The position numbers and the translations under genes were made by a program. Of a DNA stretch of 64,000 bases, positions 39,192 through 50,690 are shown piece by piece. The stretch covers positions 372,001-436,000 of the forward strand of contig JAHLTZ010000012.1 in assembly GCA_025786725.1 (NCBI GenBank), read 5' to 3'. The notes below the pieces were generated by a model, which made no database searches, was not told where the DNA came from, and was given only the letters and a program-made list of their open reading frames with translations. The number at the start of each line of letters is the position of its first letter. The first letter of the stretch is position 1. This DNA is from Syncephalis fuscata. Its lineage: Eukaryota > Zoopagomycota > Zoopagomycetes > Zoopagales > Piptocephalidaceae.

Positions 39192-41804
39192 GTCAACTCG
39201 TTGGCTTTCTTTGCTCGCGTTATAACAAGAGATGATCATTGTGGCGGCGTGCGTTCATCAGTCCATCCGTCTAATGAGTAGTCCAACGCGCGGTGTATTC
39301 ATCTTTATTATATAACGACAATGGCTTTGGAACTTTATTGAAATGAACTGCCATTAAACGGAACAATTATTGATTATATCTATTTAAAGTGTTATCATTT
39401 TTATATTATGTCATTGTTTATGAATGGCTTATGCTTTTACTAATTATTGCCATTTATATGATTATATATTTGATTATTGGTTGTTTATATTATACTTAAT
39501 TGCGTATTCGTACACTTGTATTATAATGTATTTAGTCTGTTATATACTTGTTTATCGTTTAGTTAATCGTATCGTTGTACTATTTTATATATATTAAATA
39601 ATGTTTATATTTATACTTATATTACTCGTTAGTTATGTATTTGCTCATATCGTATATAAGTTTTGTATAAACTTCTTACAATGTGCACTAAATATTTAGT
39701 AATATAATTGGCAGTATAGTTGGTCAATCAACATAGCTAGTTATACAGTTGTATAATTTGTATATTTACGAATGTACGCTATATAATGTCTACCATTAAA
39801 TAAATGTATTTATTTATACTTTTACTTAACGCTGTATATTTATTTTGCTTTATACAGTTTTATCATATAATATTACAATTAATATCCTGTATAAATATAC
39901 AATGTGAAAATGTAATAACTTAATGAGCGCTATGTATTGAAAATTACGATAATTAGAATAAATTTATTATAAATAAAGTGCTATTGCTAAATGAATAATG
40001 CTGTTACAATATGTTTATATATAATTTCTGTAAGATAAATTTTTAATTTTGGCGGGTTTAAATACACCAATATCGACAGTTTCCATTTACAAGTTTGCAA
40101 GTGTACAGTCTAAGCAAAAGGTGCTGTTGACTTTATGGTAAGCACTTATGTTAATTTTAAATTATTATTATATTTATTAGCTTGTATTTAATTTTTTAGA
40201 AAAGCGTCCTGTTTGTTTTGAATTCCGATTAAATGTTTAGTTTAGGTGATATACACATACTAATTAAAATTATTACAATTGCTAACTGTTTTATTTAATA
40301 GAACTGGAGTAAACACGCGTCAAGAGCAGCATACATAATATTAGCCCGCCAAAGATGTTGTAACAATATTTTTCATAATAAAATTAAATTAAAAATTATT
40401 TTGTAATGCATGATTTATTATTATTAATGTGTGTAAAAATGGCTGGTAAGTTATTCAATACAATTAATTAACCTTCTAGCTATTTTTTATATTAATCTTT
40501 TATTTTATTATATTTATTATATTGCTATAATTATACATATATCGCAGTATGTCTTGTGATAAAATTTGCCAAAAACGCCAAATAAATCGCTGTTTTGTTA
40601 ATTGGGGAAGCAAACGGTATGGTGAACGATTTTTTTACGAGATCATTCATAGTGATTTGAATAATTATCGAGTTGATTAAATTGATTTATGTCGAATCAC
40701 TATTTGTCTTTGCCCCTAATTTTATTACACTTTTCCCTCACATTGAAAGCTACGAGTTGCAGCCTTGATAATAATTAACGTAATAAATAATTATATTTTT
40801 AAGTGTTACTATTTTTACATTGTTTCTTCTTTGGTGTATAAGCTAGCTCATGTTTTCCCCAAATCTTTATTTAATACTTAGACACGCCTCAATATGTATA
40901 CACGTGAAAGCTACTAATCAAGGTGTGCCTATGGTTTGCTTCATCTTCTAGGCCATAAACCGGCTTTAGCTATTGCCATAATGAAAGACAAAAGGTGTAA
41001 CGGCAGTAGATGATGCCATATCAAGGCCAAATGGGACTATTGTCACAATAAGTCCTTATGGACTCAATACGTTCTGCCGGTAAACGGCGTTTTTATAAAC
41101 AGCTTTGCAACTTTTTATATTTTCGGGGCAATGTAGTCGCCAGCTGAATGCAAGACGGATGGACGAAAAAACAATGTAGGAAAGATCGTTTTGAAAGCAG
41201 TTAATAGCAACTTGTATAGCATGAGTTTGTCTTACAATCATCGGTCCTTGTCGCCCGTGCTCCTATTCTCGTTCTTCCCGTCTATCTATCTATCTTGCCT
41301 TATTGTATCAAACATTTGATACAACGTTACCGCTGCCTCTTCTTTTGTCTTTACGATTTTTATAGCTGTTTTTGCTCATTTGCTACTCAGTAACGCTTTG
41401 TTTTGCTATATTTACGCTTAATACTTCAAACCATTATCTAATTTAATATAACTGCACGGTACATTTCGCATAACGCTCGTCGACTACTTCGTTCAGTTTC
41501 ATATATTTCCTACCGCTTGAAGGTCTTCATTTATATATCTGCGTCCCCTTTCTCTTCCACATCGAACACGATTATCAATATCAATCCATACCTCTGTTAC
41601 CACTTAGTAGTGAGCATCGCAAATTAACCATTGATTAGATAGTTTATGATAAGAAAAGCACTGATTTAAATTGCGTATCAATTCAAGCTCATTTAGCAGT
41701 CCAATAGAGCAACTCAAATCCATCTTGTTGTTTTATTTTGGTAACTATTCTCGCTTTTGTCCATAGATTCTGTCGACGCGAGCAGGTCTTCGTCACCAGC
41801 CATC
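39192..41804. other. Long AT-rich intergenic region
   Basis: No gene, RNA or repeat family recognised in about 2.6 kb. The final 500 bp is less AT-rich, with pyrimidine runs and a short TCTA repeat near 41281, and probably holds the promoter and leader of the receptor-like gene. Confidence 0.45.
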
Positions 41805-43115
41805 ATGTCGTTCTTCCATGCTACTATTGCATTGCACTTTATCTCCCTCGTCTTATGTATACCATTTGGTTATGTGCAATATCGTTTACGCAATATGATT
41901 TTGCTTGCCTTATTGGTGCCGGTCGCTGTACTGCATACATTACTGTTGACCGGTTTCTTTACGTGGGGGACTCATGTTAGCGGCATTAGTCCCTGGAAAT
42001 GCGCTTTTCGTAAGGGCGTCTACGTCTATTCGGCCCAAGGAGCCGAAATTCTTTCATCGATGGTTGTAATCCGTTTATGGATGACAACATTTGGCTATTT
42101 GCCCTCGACTGGAAAGCAAGTCGAAAGATTTGAGCGAACTGCAGTAATTGTTTGCCTAGTGCTGGCCATGCTTCCCGCATCAATTGCTAGTATACCGCAA
42201 ATTATTTCGCAAGACTATGTATCGGATCTGCCACGTTTAAACAAATGCTCTAGCGGCTATATTAAATCCTGGCAAGTATTTACAAGTGGTGCAGCATTTT
42301 CAGCGCCAACAGCGCTTGCTGCGCTACTTGCATTGGGCGCCATTAGCTGGCGTCTATGCTTTCTTATTTATCATCGAAAAACATTAGTAAGTGCGACTCA
42401 ATCGCGTGAGGCCATGAGAAATGCAATGTTTACGTTACTGCGTGTCATTGCATGCTTCCTCTGTGTTGGCGCGGTGCACATCTACTACATATTGGCCGAT
42501 TTTCTTGTTATTTACCAAACAAGCGGTACTTCTCTTGGTAAAAGTACTAACGACAACCATGGCAATCAATTTGGCCATTTTATGCTGAGCATATGGGGCA
42601 TTATGTTATTTCTTATCTTCAACACCAGTCGACAAAGTTTATGGGTATTACGAACAAGCTGGAAAGTCAGCATCTATAGCGCTAGGAACTCAAAGTATCA
42701 AGATGACCTGGATGACGACCACGTTTACGCTGGCACGCCGCCAACCTCAAATGAATACGCCACCGAATCGACTTCTCACTCGCCGATCACGTTTCCTCTT
42801 AGCTATTCAAATACCAAAACAAGCGTTTCTAGCGAAATTTCAACACCTCCTTTAATGTCAAAACCAGCTTATGCCACGTCGACTGCAGCACCAGTTCAAC
42901 CAACACTACTGCCAACACCTGGTGTGCCAACAGTAGCTCGTTGTAAACGCGATCGATGCATGAACCAGCGCGGCCATTCCATTGACTGGACAGTTGCCGA
43001 ATCAAACGCTGCATTGCGAAGACCGTGTGCTGGCGAAATGATAAGGACAGTGGGGCCTTCTGTGTTTCCGCGTCGTCCATCTGATACTGATCATTATAGT
43101 GTGGTCAATCGTTAA
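41805..43115 (+). CDS. Seven-helix receptor-like membrane protein
   Basis: Single exon, 436 residues from ATG 41805 (upstream in-frame codons lack an ATG). Seven hydrophobic segments are visible: ALHFISLVLCIPFGY, MILLALLVPVAVLHTLLLTGF, EILSSMVVIRLWM, AVIVCLVLAMLPASIASI, ALAALLALGAISWRLCFLIY, LLRVIACFLCVGAVHIYYIL and MLSIWGIMLFLIF. A long Ser/Thr/Pro-rich cytoplasmic tail of about 140 residues follows, a plausible phosphorylation domain. The topology suits a fungal G-protein-coupled receptor, possibly of the Ste3 pheromone class, but I see no decisive motif and the ligand is unknown. Confidence 0.65.
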   Translation: MSFFHATIALHFISLVLCIPFGYVQYRLRNMILLALLVPVAVLHTLLLTGFFTWGTHVSGISPWKCAFRKGVYVYSAQGAEILSSMVVIRLWMTTFGYLPSTGKQVERFERTAVIVCLVLAMLPASIASIPQIISQDYVSDLPRLNKCSSGYIKSWQVFTSGAAFSAPTALAALLALGAISWRLCFLIYHRKTLVSATQSREAMRNAMFTLLRVIACFLCVGAVHIYYILADFLVIYQTSGTSLGKSTNDNHGNQFGHFMLSIWGIMLFLIFNTSRQSLWVLRTSWKVSIYSARNSKYQDDLDDDHVYAGTPPTSNEYATESTSHSPITFPLSYSNTKTSVSSEISTPPLMSKPAYATSTAAPVQPTLLPTPGVPTVARCKRDRCMNQRGHSIDWTVAESNAALRRPCAGEMIRTVGPSVFPRRPSDTDHYSVVNR

Positions 43116-44335
43116 AGCTATTTTAAGAATTAAATATAACAATATGTATTTAATAATTAACCATAAAGACTGAATAAATGACCTATTATAACGAGCTATC
43201 TAAAATGAATGTAAAATTGAAAAGCAGAATGGCTTATTGTTCTTGGCAATATAGATCCGCCAAGTAGTTAATTTATTGTTATTGTGACTGATATTTTATG
43301 ATCTACTATTTACAAGCTGAGCAAACCATGGTGTAAATATAAAATGCAACAATGACATCAATTATCAAATACTCATCATAGATTTATTATCCAGTATGCA
43401 TATGTCCAGTACACATATATACTCTATTCACCTGTATAGTTAACAATGTATGTCTATACTAATATACAGCACTATATGATTACTAGAAACATTCTATTGT
43501 TTATATGTTCCATCAAACTTCACTCATTCCATTCATTGCGTTATATGCACTATAACTTCAACAGCGTGTTATATGCTTTCTTACCGTACATTCATCATTT
43601 TATATATCGTTCTATACTTGCATAGTCTTCCTTTATCCAAAACCGCTTTTATTTTTGTTCTAGTTTTATTATTTGCAAATCTCAACTAATGTCGGTCATT
43701 GATCATGCATATATGCTTAATAGCTTTAACTTTGCTAATCTCGTTCAATATTGCGTATTCATTATAATGTTATCATTTATTATATATTGTTATACGCTGT
43801 CTATAACCGTTGTCGGTATGGTTACAGCTCTTTTATTAATAAAAATTGACATATCGCACTTTGTTTGTTCACTGAATTGTATTGATAGAACAAATAATAT
43901 GAATATGAACGGAGTTATGTTTTATTAAGATTATTTATAATAAACTAGATCATGTCGATTGGTTATGATTTTAATGTTAATCAAGCAAAGTGACGGGTAT
44001 AAATAAATTGAATGCTATCAAGTGTTAGTCATTTGAACATCGAATCATGTTATGGTTTATAGCTTATTTAATATTAATAAAATGAATTTCACATAAATAA
44101 ATAAATATGTAGTATTTGGTGTAATCATTTCAAAATAATTTATAATCATTATAGTGTTATAATGGCGGGATGGATAAACAATAAGTAGTATTGCGATGAT
44201 AAGAAAAGAATAGGAAATTAGTAAGACACGATCGGAAGATAGCATGGAATTGGGAAGAATCTATAAAAACACATACAAATAACAACAAGATATAAACGAG
44301 TGTGAGAAAGGGAAGCAATGTCAAGTGTATCATGT
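43116..44335. other. AT-rich spacer
   Basis: No gene supported. The short open frame at about 43689-43928 lacks coding-like composition. Confidence 0.4.
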
Positions 44336-46339
44336 ACAGTAGGCTTGTTGTTCCAACAAAGAAGGGTGGTTAGGATTAGAATCGTGCCAGGCTAGTAGAT
44401 CGGTAGATTGATCATTCCAGCTAAGCCTGCTTGCTTGATTATATTCTTCTTGTTCTTCTCCTTGTTGTTGTTGTTGCTGCTGCTGCTGCGTATTAACATA
44501 AAGACTATGTTCATAGCTTGCGTTGATATTGTCCCGTTCAAATGAATCCATAGCATCATCGGCAAGATAAGAGTCGTCCAAAGCACCTCGTTCTAATAGA
44601 TTAGATACTAGACCGAGCACATTTTCTGGACATATGCGTATACCTAAATAAATTAATAGCCGGCATTAGGTGTGCATATTGTTTAATTATAGTGTCAAGC
44701 TTACCAAATGATGTATTAAACGCTTGTTGATCAAGTAGACCATCTTCAAATGACTCAATCATCGATAGTTCGTCGCCAATTGAGCTTTCCGATTCATTGT
44801 CCGGCCACGGGCCATGTCGATACTCGTCGTTGACAGTGGCATCGGTCGTTGTAAAGTCACTTTCGGCTATTTCAGGTGCAATAGCACATGATCGACGAGA
44901 TGTGCCAGGTGGATCGGTGGTAGGAATTGTAAAGCTGGCCAGCGAGACAGGTGGCTCTTTAGGAATAGCAGCGACCCATTCTTGAATGCTATTACTGGCA
45001 CGATCTCGGAAGTCCGGCCAGCTACTGGCATCCTCTTCCATATCTTCATCACCGTTGCTGCTATGTCGATTATTACCATCGTCTTCATCGTCTTCGCTTC
45101 GCACTCATCCAATACGCTATTCTTTTCATGTAATCGAGCCATTTCCGAAGGTAATAGGAAATCGGATAGCGTAAACGTTGGGCGGGGTCGAGTTGGTGCA
45201 ATAGGCGATGGCAATGGCGAGTGAATGTCACAGCTACCAGGTAACTGCAGTGGTGGCGGTGATGCTGGCTGCCAAGGCCAGCTTAGACGAGACCAGCGAT
45301 GATTGGAGACAGGCTTGCAGGTGCATGCGGCAGATGCTATTGGGCCAGGTTGTGCAGTTAAAGAAGTATTCGACAAATTAGATATTTCGACCATAGTGTT
45401 GGCACGAATATGACGCGTTGACTGGTATTCGGTCTCGCCGGGAGAACGATAAAAGCCAGGATCAATTGTAAATGCTTCGCTAGATTCGGCCTTAAGCTGT
45501 CGACGTTTGGAAAAACGACGAAATACTGATGAAGACCACGTTGTTTTAGTTTCATTGACAGAGCTGTTTGGTAAATGGCGCAATGGTCTGGCAGTAACAT
45601 GGTTACTTAGTGTCAGTTAAATTTACTACAGTAATTCAATAACCTACCGAGATAATGTTAATTCATCAGTACTAGAAGGTAAGCCCAATTCTGATGATAA
45701 ATTTCTAGCGTGTTGCCGCTGGCTATGTGGATGTTTTGTCTTTTTCCGATGCCTTCTTTTTATTCTGTTATTATCGCTATTTTCGGTCGTGGTCGGCTTT
45801 GAAGTAGATTCACTTCGCGCACCAAATAGCTTTGTCGTTAGCATTGTAAAAGCCGCGTTCCATAGCCGGATGCCTCGCTTGTAGCATTATTATCGGTCTT
45901 TTTTGGAACATTTGCCGCATTATTAATAGACTGCTGCGGACCTGATACCGCCATTTGTACCTCATCGTTCAAATGCCTATCTGACGCTATAATTGAGTAT
46001 TAGCGACAATAATCAGTATACTGTGTCATTAAATCAATCAGTCATTAACATACGTTGATTTGCAGTCGGGCAGGCTACCCATGCAATGGCCGATGGTGGC
46101 TGAACAAATGTATTATACGAATTAAACGACAGTCGAGTATTTTGTTTAATCTGATGCTGATGAAGCCAATCACGAAGCTGTGTGGGTCGGGGATTTAAAT
46201 CATGAGATTCTGTGGCTGTTTGACACAAGCCCAGCTCAATAAGCCGAATTAATACCGCTGGCAACTGAGTCCGCGGCCATTGTGCTAAAGCACGACGTGC
46301 TGACAGCGGCAGCTCGTCCAAATCCAAAGCAACATGCAT
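44336..46339 (-). CDS. Unrecognised multi-exon protein, largely disordered
   Basis: It starts at ATG 46339. Exon 1 (about 46055-46339) encodes a small helical domain (LSARRALAQWPRTQLPAVLI, then RLIELGL). Exon 2 (to about 45645) and exon 3 (about 44704-45600) encode basic and Ser/Pro-rich disordered sequence, then a very acidic part. The last exon, starting near 44646, begins RICPENVLGLVSNLLERG and holds a run of nine glutamines. Two one-base frame breaks seem present, near 45845 and near 45108; the second joins SVLDE to an SEDDEDDGNN stretch. I do not recognise the family. The helical N-terminus and the NVLGLVSNLLERG helix are the parts most likely to find homologues. Confidence 0.5.
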
Positions 46340-48147
46340 TGCCAGCCACCCTTTGTATTATAGTGTGCAAATAATGAGCAAATCAAAGATAGCACGTTAA
46401 TAATCCAGATATCACTACCGATAGGTGTAACAAAGAGTACTAATAGGCATTAAAGATGATAGTGCAGATATAACAACGATAGTAAAAATGTTGTAGCCAG
46501 TATATCTCTTATTAAACTCGTTCGTTTGTGAATTAAGTACTGCTTAGTTGTATGAAAAAGAACCGCAAAACGAAGCGCAAACAAATACGAATAGAACGTG
46601 ACAACAGGTCGTGAGAGAGAAAGAAAGAAAAGTATCAAGTAGTGTTGTTGGTAGTTGGTAGGTGTGTTCATATGCGTATCTGCATATGTATGTGAGTATG
46701 TCTGTGCGTGTGTGGGTGTGTAGGTATAGCTACTATAAAGAAGTAATAAAACGGAAAGAAAGTAGTTGTAATAAGAAAATCAATGGAATAAAGAGACATA
46801 TCAATATTTGGTCGTATTTCACTTCGTATCACCTGTTTGGGCAATAATATCATTTAGATCCATTATTGAAGGGTCAGCTGCGCATGGCCACGAGATAACG
46901 GTGGTAATAGTGGCAGTGGCAGTGGCAGTGGCAACGACGACGACAACGGTGCCGAGTTAGCCAGTTACTGTCCTCTATTTTTGTCGCCTCGTTATTTCCT
47001 TCCTTATACTGGTTTATTTATTGCCATCTCTGTGGGCGGGTGGGTGTGCGTACATGTGTGCGTGTCTATCTTTGTACTAATAAGACAATGATCTAAATTT
47101 GGCTAATCTGTTGGTTTAGGCAATACTATATTCTACTCAATGTACCCCGTAGCCAGTAAACTAACAAGCTTTGTTCGCAATGCTCAAGCCACTTTACTCG
47201 CTTATCCAGCACAATATGCTAAGACTGTTACTCGAACATCGTTGGTCGTACTAGTACTATATCTAGAACGCAATAGGCATGCTAAAAGACATCCAGCTCA
47301 AGTTGGACGACCAAACTCTTGCCAGACAGCATGCACCACGGTCCACGTGGTCTACTTGGCTTGCTTTTCTCTCATGTGTCAATATAGACACTAAATATGC
47401 CTGTATATTTGTATATACAATATACATATAATATCCATATAAAATAGACACTACTCGTATACTAACTAACCAACCAACGGCTGGCTTCACTATTCAATAA
47501 ATATTTATATTTAGACAAACAGACAATCTATAATAATGAAGTTATAAGGTTCGTTGTTGTCACTGTTGCTATTTTTATCGTTGCTATATGGTCTTTATCT
47601 TCTTTCAAAAATTAAACAACGCCATCAAGGCATTGCTCCGATCGGTCCATTATGGTCAATGGTCAATAGTTAGCGCTATTCAGCGGGTACAAGTTCACCT
47701 GGATAAACAACGACATGGCAGGATTTACTTACGGCCATTATGCACCCTGTTCTCCATGCGGGCACGTATACTCTGCTTGCTTGGTAGCAACACATTAAAG
47801 CTTCCTTTCTCTTCTTTACATTTAACATCTACTATTATAGTTACCGTATCCATTTGCTTCTGTCGAAGCTATACTTGTCATTGCTCATCTGCCGCGTCTT
47901 GCATCACTCTCAAACGTACACGCACTACGCTCTAGCATAAACACTCGCGTCTACTTACACTTTCTCATTACGTTGTGCCTATTTCGCGGGCAGAACTGTT
48001 CTCCATTGGTTTCCATTCGCTTCCTACATATTTACTTCATCTGACGCGGTCATTTAAATAACAACTCTTTTCTGCAACTGTTTGACACGCATAAAATACA
48101 CCACTATTCCCTGCACCTTTCACTTAGTTACTCTCTAGTCAGCTGCC
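46340..48147. other. Divergent intergenic region with simple repeats
   Basis: No gene supported. A (GTGGCA)n run is near 46910-46930. The last 250 bp before the kinase start is pyrimidine-rich, typical of a fungal 5' leader. Confidence 0.45.
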
Positions 48148-49557
48148 ATGTCTTTTCCAATCGGTGCCCCGCCTTCCGTACGTCGAACTGGTGGTGTTGC
48201 TCGTCCCGGCCGCTCCCGGCCTCGGCCCAACATCCAGTTGAACGTGCCGTCAATCATTTCGCGTAGCAGCAGTCCCGGCGACCAGGACTCGGTTCCGACC
48301 GATAATAGCGAAATCTCGATTGATGACGCCTTCAATAGGTGCTATGCACGCAATGCCGAGACATTGCTGGCCTTGCCTACTGGCGAAATGGTCTCGCCAC
48401 CCGTAGCGGCTGTCGGCGACCTTCGCCAGGAAGATGTACAATCGGTACGCAAGCTAGGCGAAGGCGCAGGCGGTACTGTCATGCTATGTCGACACGTACC
48501 CAGTAATACGATTATGGCTAAAAAGGTAGGAACAGCCAACGGCTTTAATATTGGCAATTAGCATTGTTGGCCAATATAGCATATGGTGTCTAATGAACGC
48601 GATCTAACAACGTATACTCTATTGATTCAATTATCGATTTATAGTCGGTGCCAGCAGATCCAAATCCAACTGTTCAGCGCCAAATCATTCGTGAGTTGCG
48701 TGCGCTTCGTCGGTGCAATTCACCATATATCGTCTCTTTCTACGGCGCATACATCGAAGATGATGACATTGCCATCTGTATGGAGTACTGCGAAGGTGGC
48801 AGCTTAGATGCCATTTATAAGCGCATCAAAACACTTGATGCACGTATTGGCGAGGGTGTACTCGGAAAGGTATCTGAGGCTGTGCTTAACGGCCTTGTTT
48901 ATTTACATCAGCTCGAGATTATTCATCGAGACGTAAAGCCAAGCAACATTTTGATCAATGGACTTGGCTTGATTAAATTGTGTGACTTCGGCGTTAGTGG
49001 TGAATTGGTTGATTCGGTGGCGCGTACATTCCTTGGCACTAGTTACTATATGGCGGTAAGTAGACGATTTATTTTATTAAACTGTAATAGCGTCAAATTA
49101 ATCACTAACTATGCATGATGTATTTATATGTATTGCTATTTGACTTTGATAATAAAGCCTGAGCGTATCCAGGGTGGTGGCAAAGGCTATAAAGTTAGTA
49201 GCGATGTTTGGTCACTTGGCCTAACTATTATGGAAGTGGCAGAAGGCCGATTCCCCTTCCCGCCCCAAGGCCATCGACCGCTGGCAATGTTTGAACTATT
49301 AGATTATGTAGTCACTATGCCAGTGCCTGAACTGGGTGCTGACTGGAGTGATGAGTTACGCGACTTTGTCCGTTGCTGGTATGTTTATTATTGCTAAATT
49401 GATATTATTCAGACTTATTCATGTTATTACATTTAGCTTGAGAAAAGATCCAAATCAGCGTCCTACGCCTAAACAAATGCTTACACATCGATTTGTCGTA
49501 CAATCCAGTCAGCAGGAAGTGGATTTGAAAACCTGGATTAATGAAGTATGGGCCTAA
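48148..49557 (+). CDS. MAP kinase kinase (STE7/MEK family)
   Basis: Four exons, 48148-48525, 48645-49055, 49158-49378 and 49437-49557, all joining in frame. A Pro/Arg-rich N-terminus of about 90 residues precedes the kinase domain: glycine loop LGEGAGGTV, catalytic Lys at the end of [25 protein letters not shown], the catalytic loop [21 protein letters not shown], the activation loop [17 protein letters not shown] and SDVWSLGL. The S-x-A-x-T pair is the usual site of activating phosphorylation by a MAPKKK. MEK-family kinases phosphorylate Thr and Tyr of a MAP kinase in the cytoplasm. Which pathway (mating, wall integrity, osmotic) cannot be told from sequence alone. Confidence 0.94.
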
Positions 49558-50065
49558 ATTGGCATAGAAACATTATTCCACGTTTGTTATCGATGGCACC
49601 CAATTGATTCTACCAACTATCTTATCAATTTATGTACTGTCGATGTCTGAACCAGCTATATATTTGTGGTTTTTATTATTTGACTATTGCTCACTGCACC
49701 TATGATTATTATTGCCAAACAAGCGACAATTATCGTTTTAATAAGAATACTTGTTCGTTATTAGTCGTTGTTTACGCTCTGTAAGCAATACTATTTGTGT
49801 TTAATGTTTGTCGATGATTTTAGTGAAACAGATTTACGACTAAATTAACACGTTATTATTATTATCATTATTGTTTCGTGTCCTTGTATTATGTTGAATT
49901 ACAATTTAATTAATTAATGACGTGATCATACAGATGGTTTATTTTGCACTATGTTTAATAATAATAGCAACGAAATCAGACTTATATGATCGTTAATGCT
50001 ACTGATACTCACATGTTATTTTGTTTAATGCCGACCGCTTAGCTTTTGATCGGTAATGGTATTAC
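49558..50065. other. 3' flank of the kinase gene
   Basis: AT-rich. No gene seen. Confidence 0.45.
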
Positions 50066-50449
50066 GATTCGATTGTCATTGTAGGTTATCCGATACTCAC
50101 TCGAATGTTACTATTTTTGGCAAGTGCCAATGGATCGGAGGTAGAAAAATAGCCGACTACATGCCGAAGCAACTACAAATTAGATTAGCCAAATAAAATG
50201 ACAAATTATAGACCTGTGATAGCAAAATAGCAATAAACTGCTATTCATTTAAAGGACTGATTATATAGTGATTGCTTGTTAATTATACTATTTGAATTTT
50301 GTAAACGTCTCACCATGGAACCTGCAGTATCTATTCATTCACAAAATATACATATCGAAGAAGCATCAACCAAGCAGAAGGATGTCGAACCAATAATTGC
50401 CAATAATGAAGTCAAGACTTCGGCATTAGTGCTGCAATATTTGTTAAAT
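50066..50449. repeat. 384-bp direct repeat, upstream copy
   Basis: Apparently identical by eye to 56549-56932. It covers the promoter and first 45 codons of the SNG1-like gene. Together the copies bracket a 6.1-kb insertion that includes the right duplication arm. Confidence 0.92.
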
Positions 50450-50452
50450 TAA
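50315..50452 (+). pseudogene. Truncated 5' copy of the SNG1-like gene
   Basis: ATG and 45 codons identical to the start of the gene at 56798, then TAA formed exactly at the repeat boundary (50450-50452). The copied promoter could still make a short transcript that gives a 45-residue peptide lacking any membrane span. Confidence 0.85.
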
Positions 50453-50460
50453 CGATTAGC

Positions 50461-50690
50461 ATTTACTTTACACTCTCTAGTTTGAGTTTTCAAAGCAAAT
50501 TTATTTTAATCCGAGTCATGTCGTTGTTATGCACAACATAGTTATATTATTTCCTATTAAAGTATTGTTAATAGATTGATTTAAATAAACAATGTAACAT
50601 ACTATCCGACTACTTTGAAACATTTAAGCTTAATCATTGTTGTTGTGGCCATGTGTAGAAAGATTAGTAGAATATTAATAGAAGCCATAT
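50461..50690. mobile_element. Fragment of the terminal-inverted-repeat element
   Basis: Reverse-complement match to the right part of the 37235-38133 and 60443-61559 elements: the Cys-free non-coding blocks around CATGTCGTTGTTATGCACAAC and the TTTACTTTACACTCTCTAG end. It lies at the edge of the inserted segment, so it may have taken part in the rearrangement. Confidence 0.6.

Noticed and set aside
43689-43928. 79-codon hydrophobic open frame
   Set aside because: AT-rich translation produces hydrophobic strings by chance; no homologue, splice pattern or promoter is evident.
46662-47935. Several open frames of 60-115 codons before the kinase gene
   Set aside because: No ordered motifs, mixed strands and repeat-driven composition. 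They are consistent with promoter and leader sequence.
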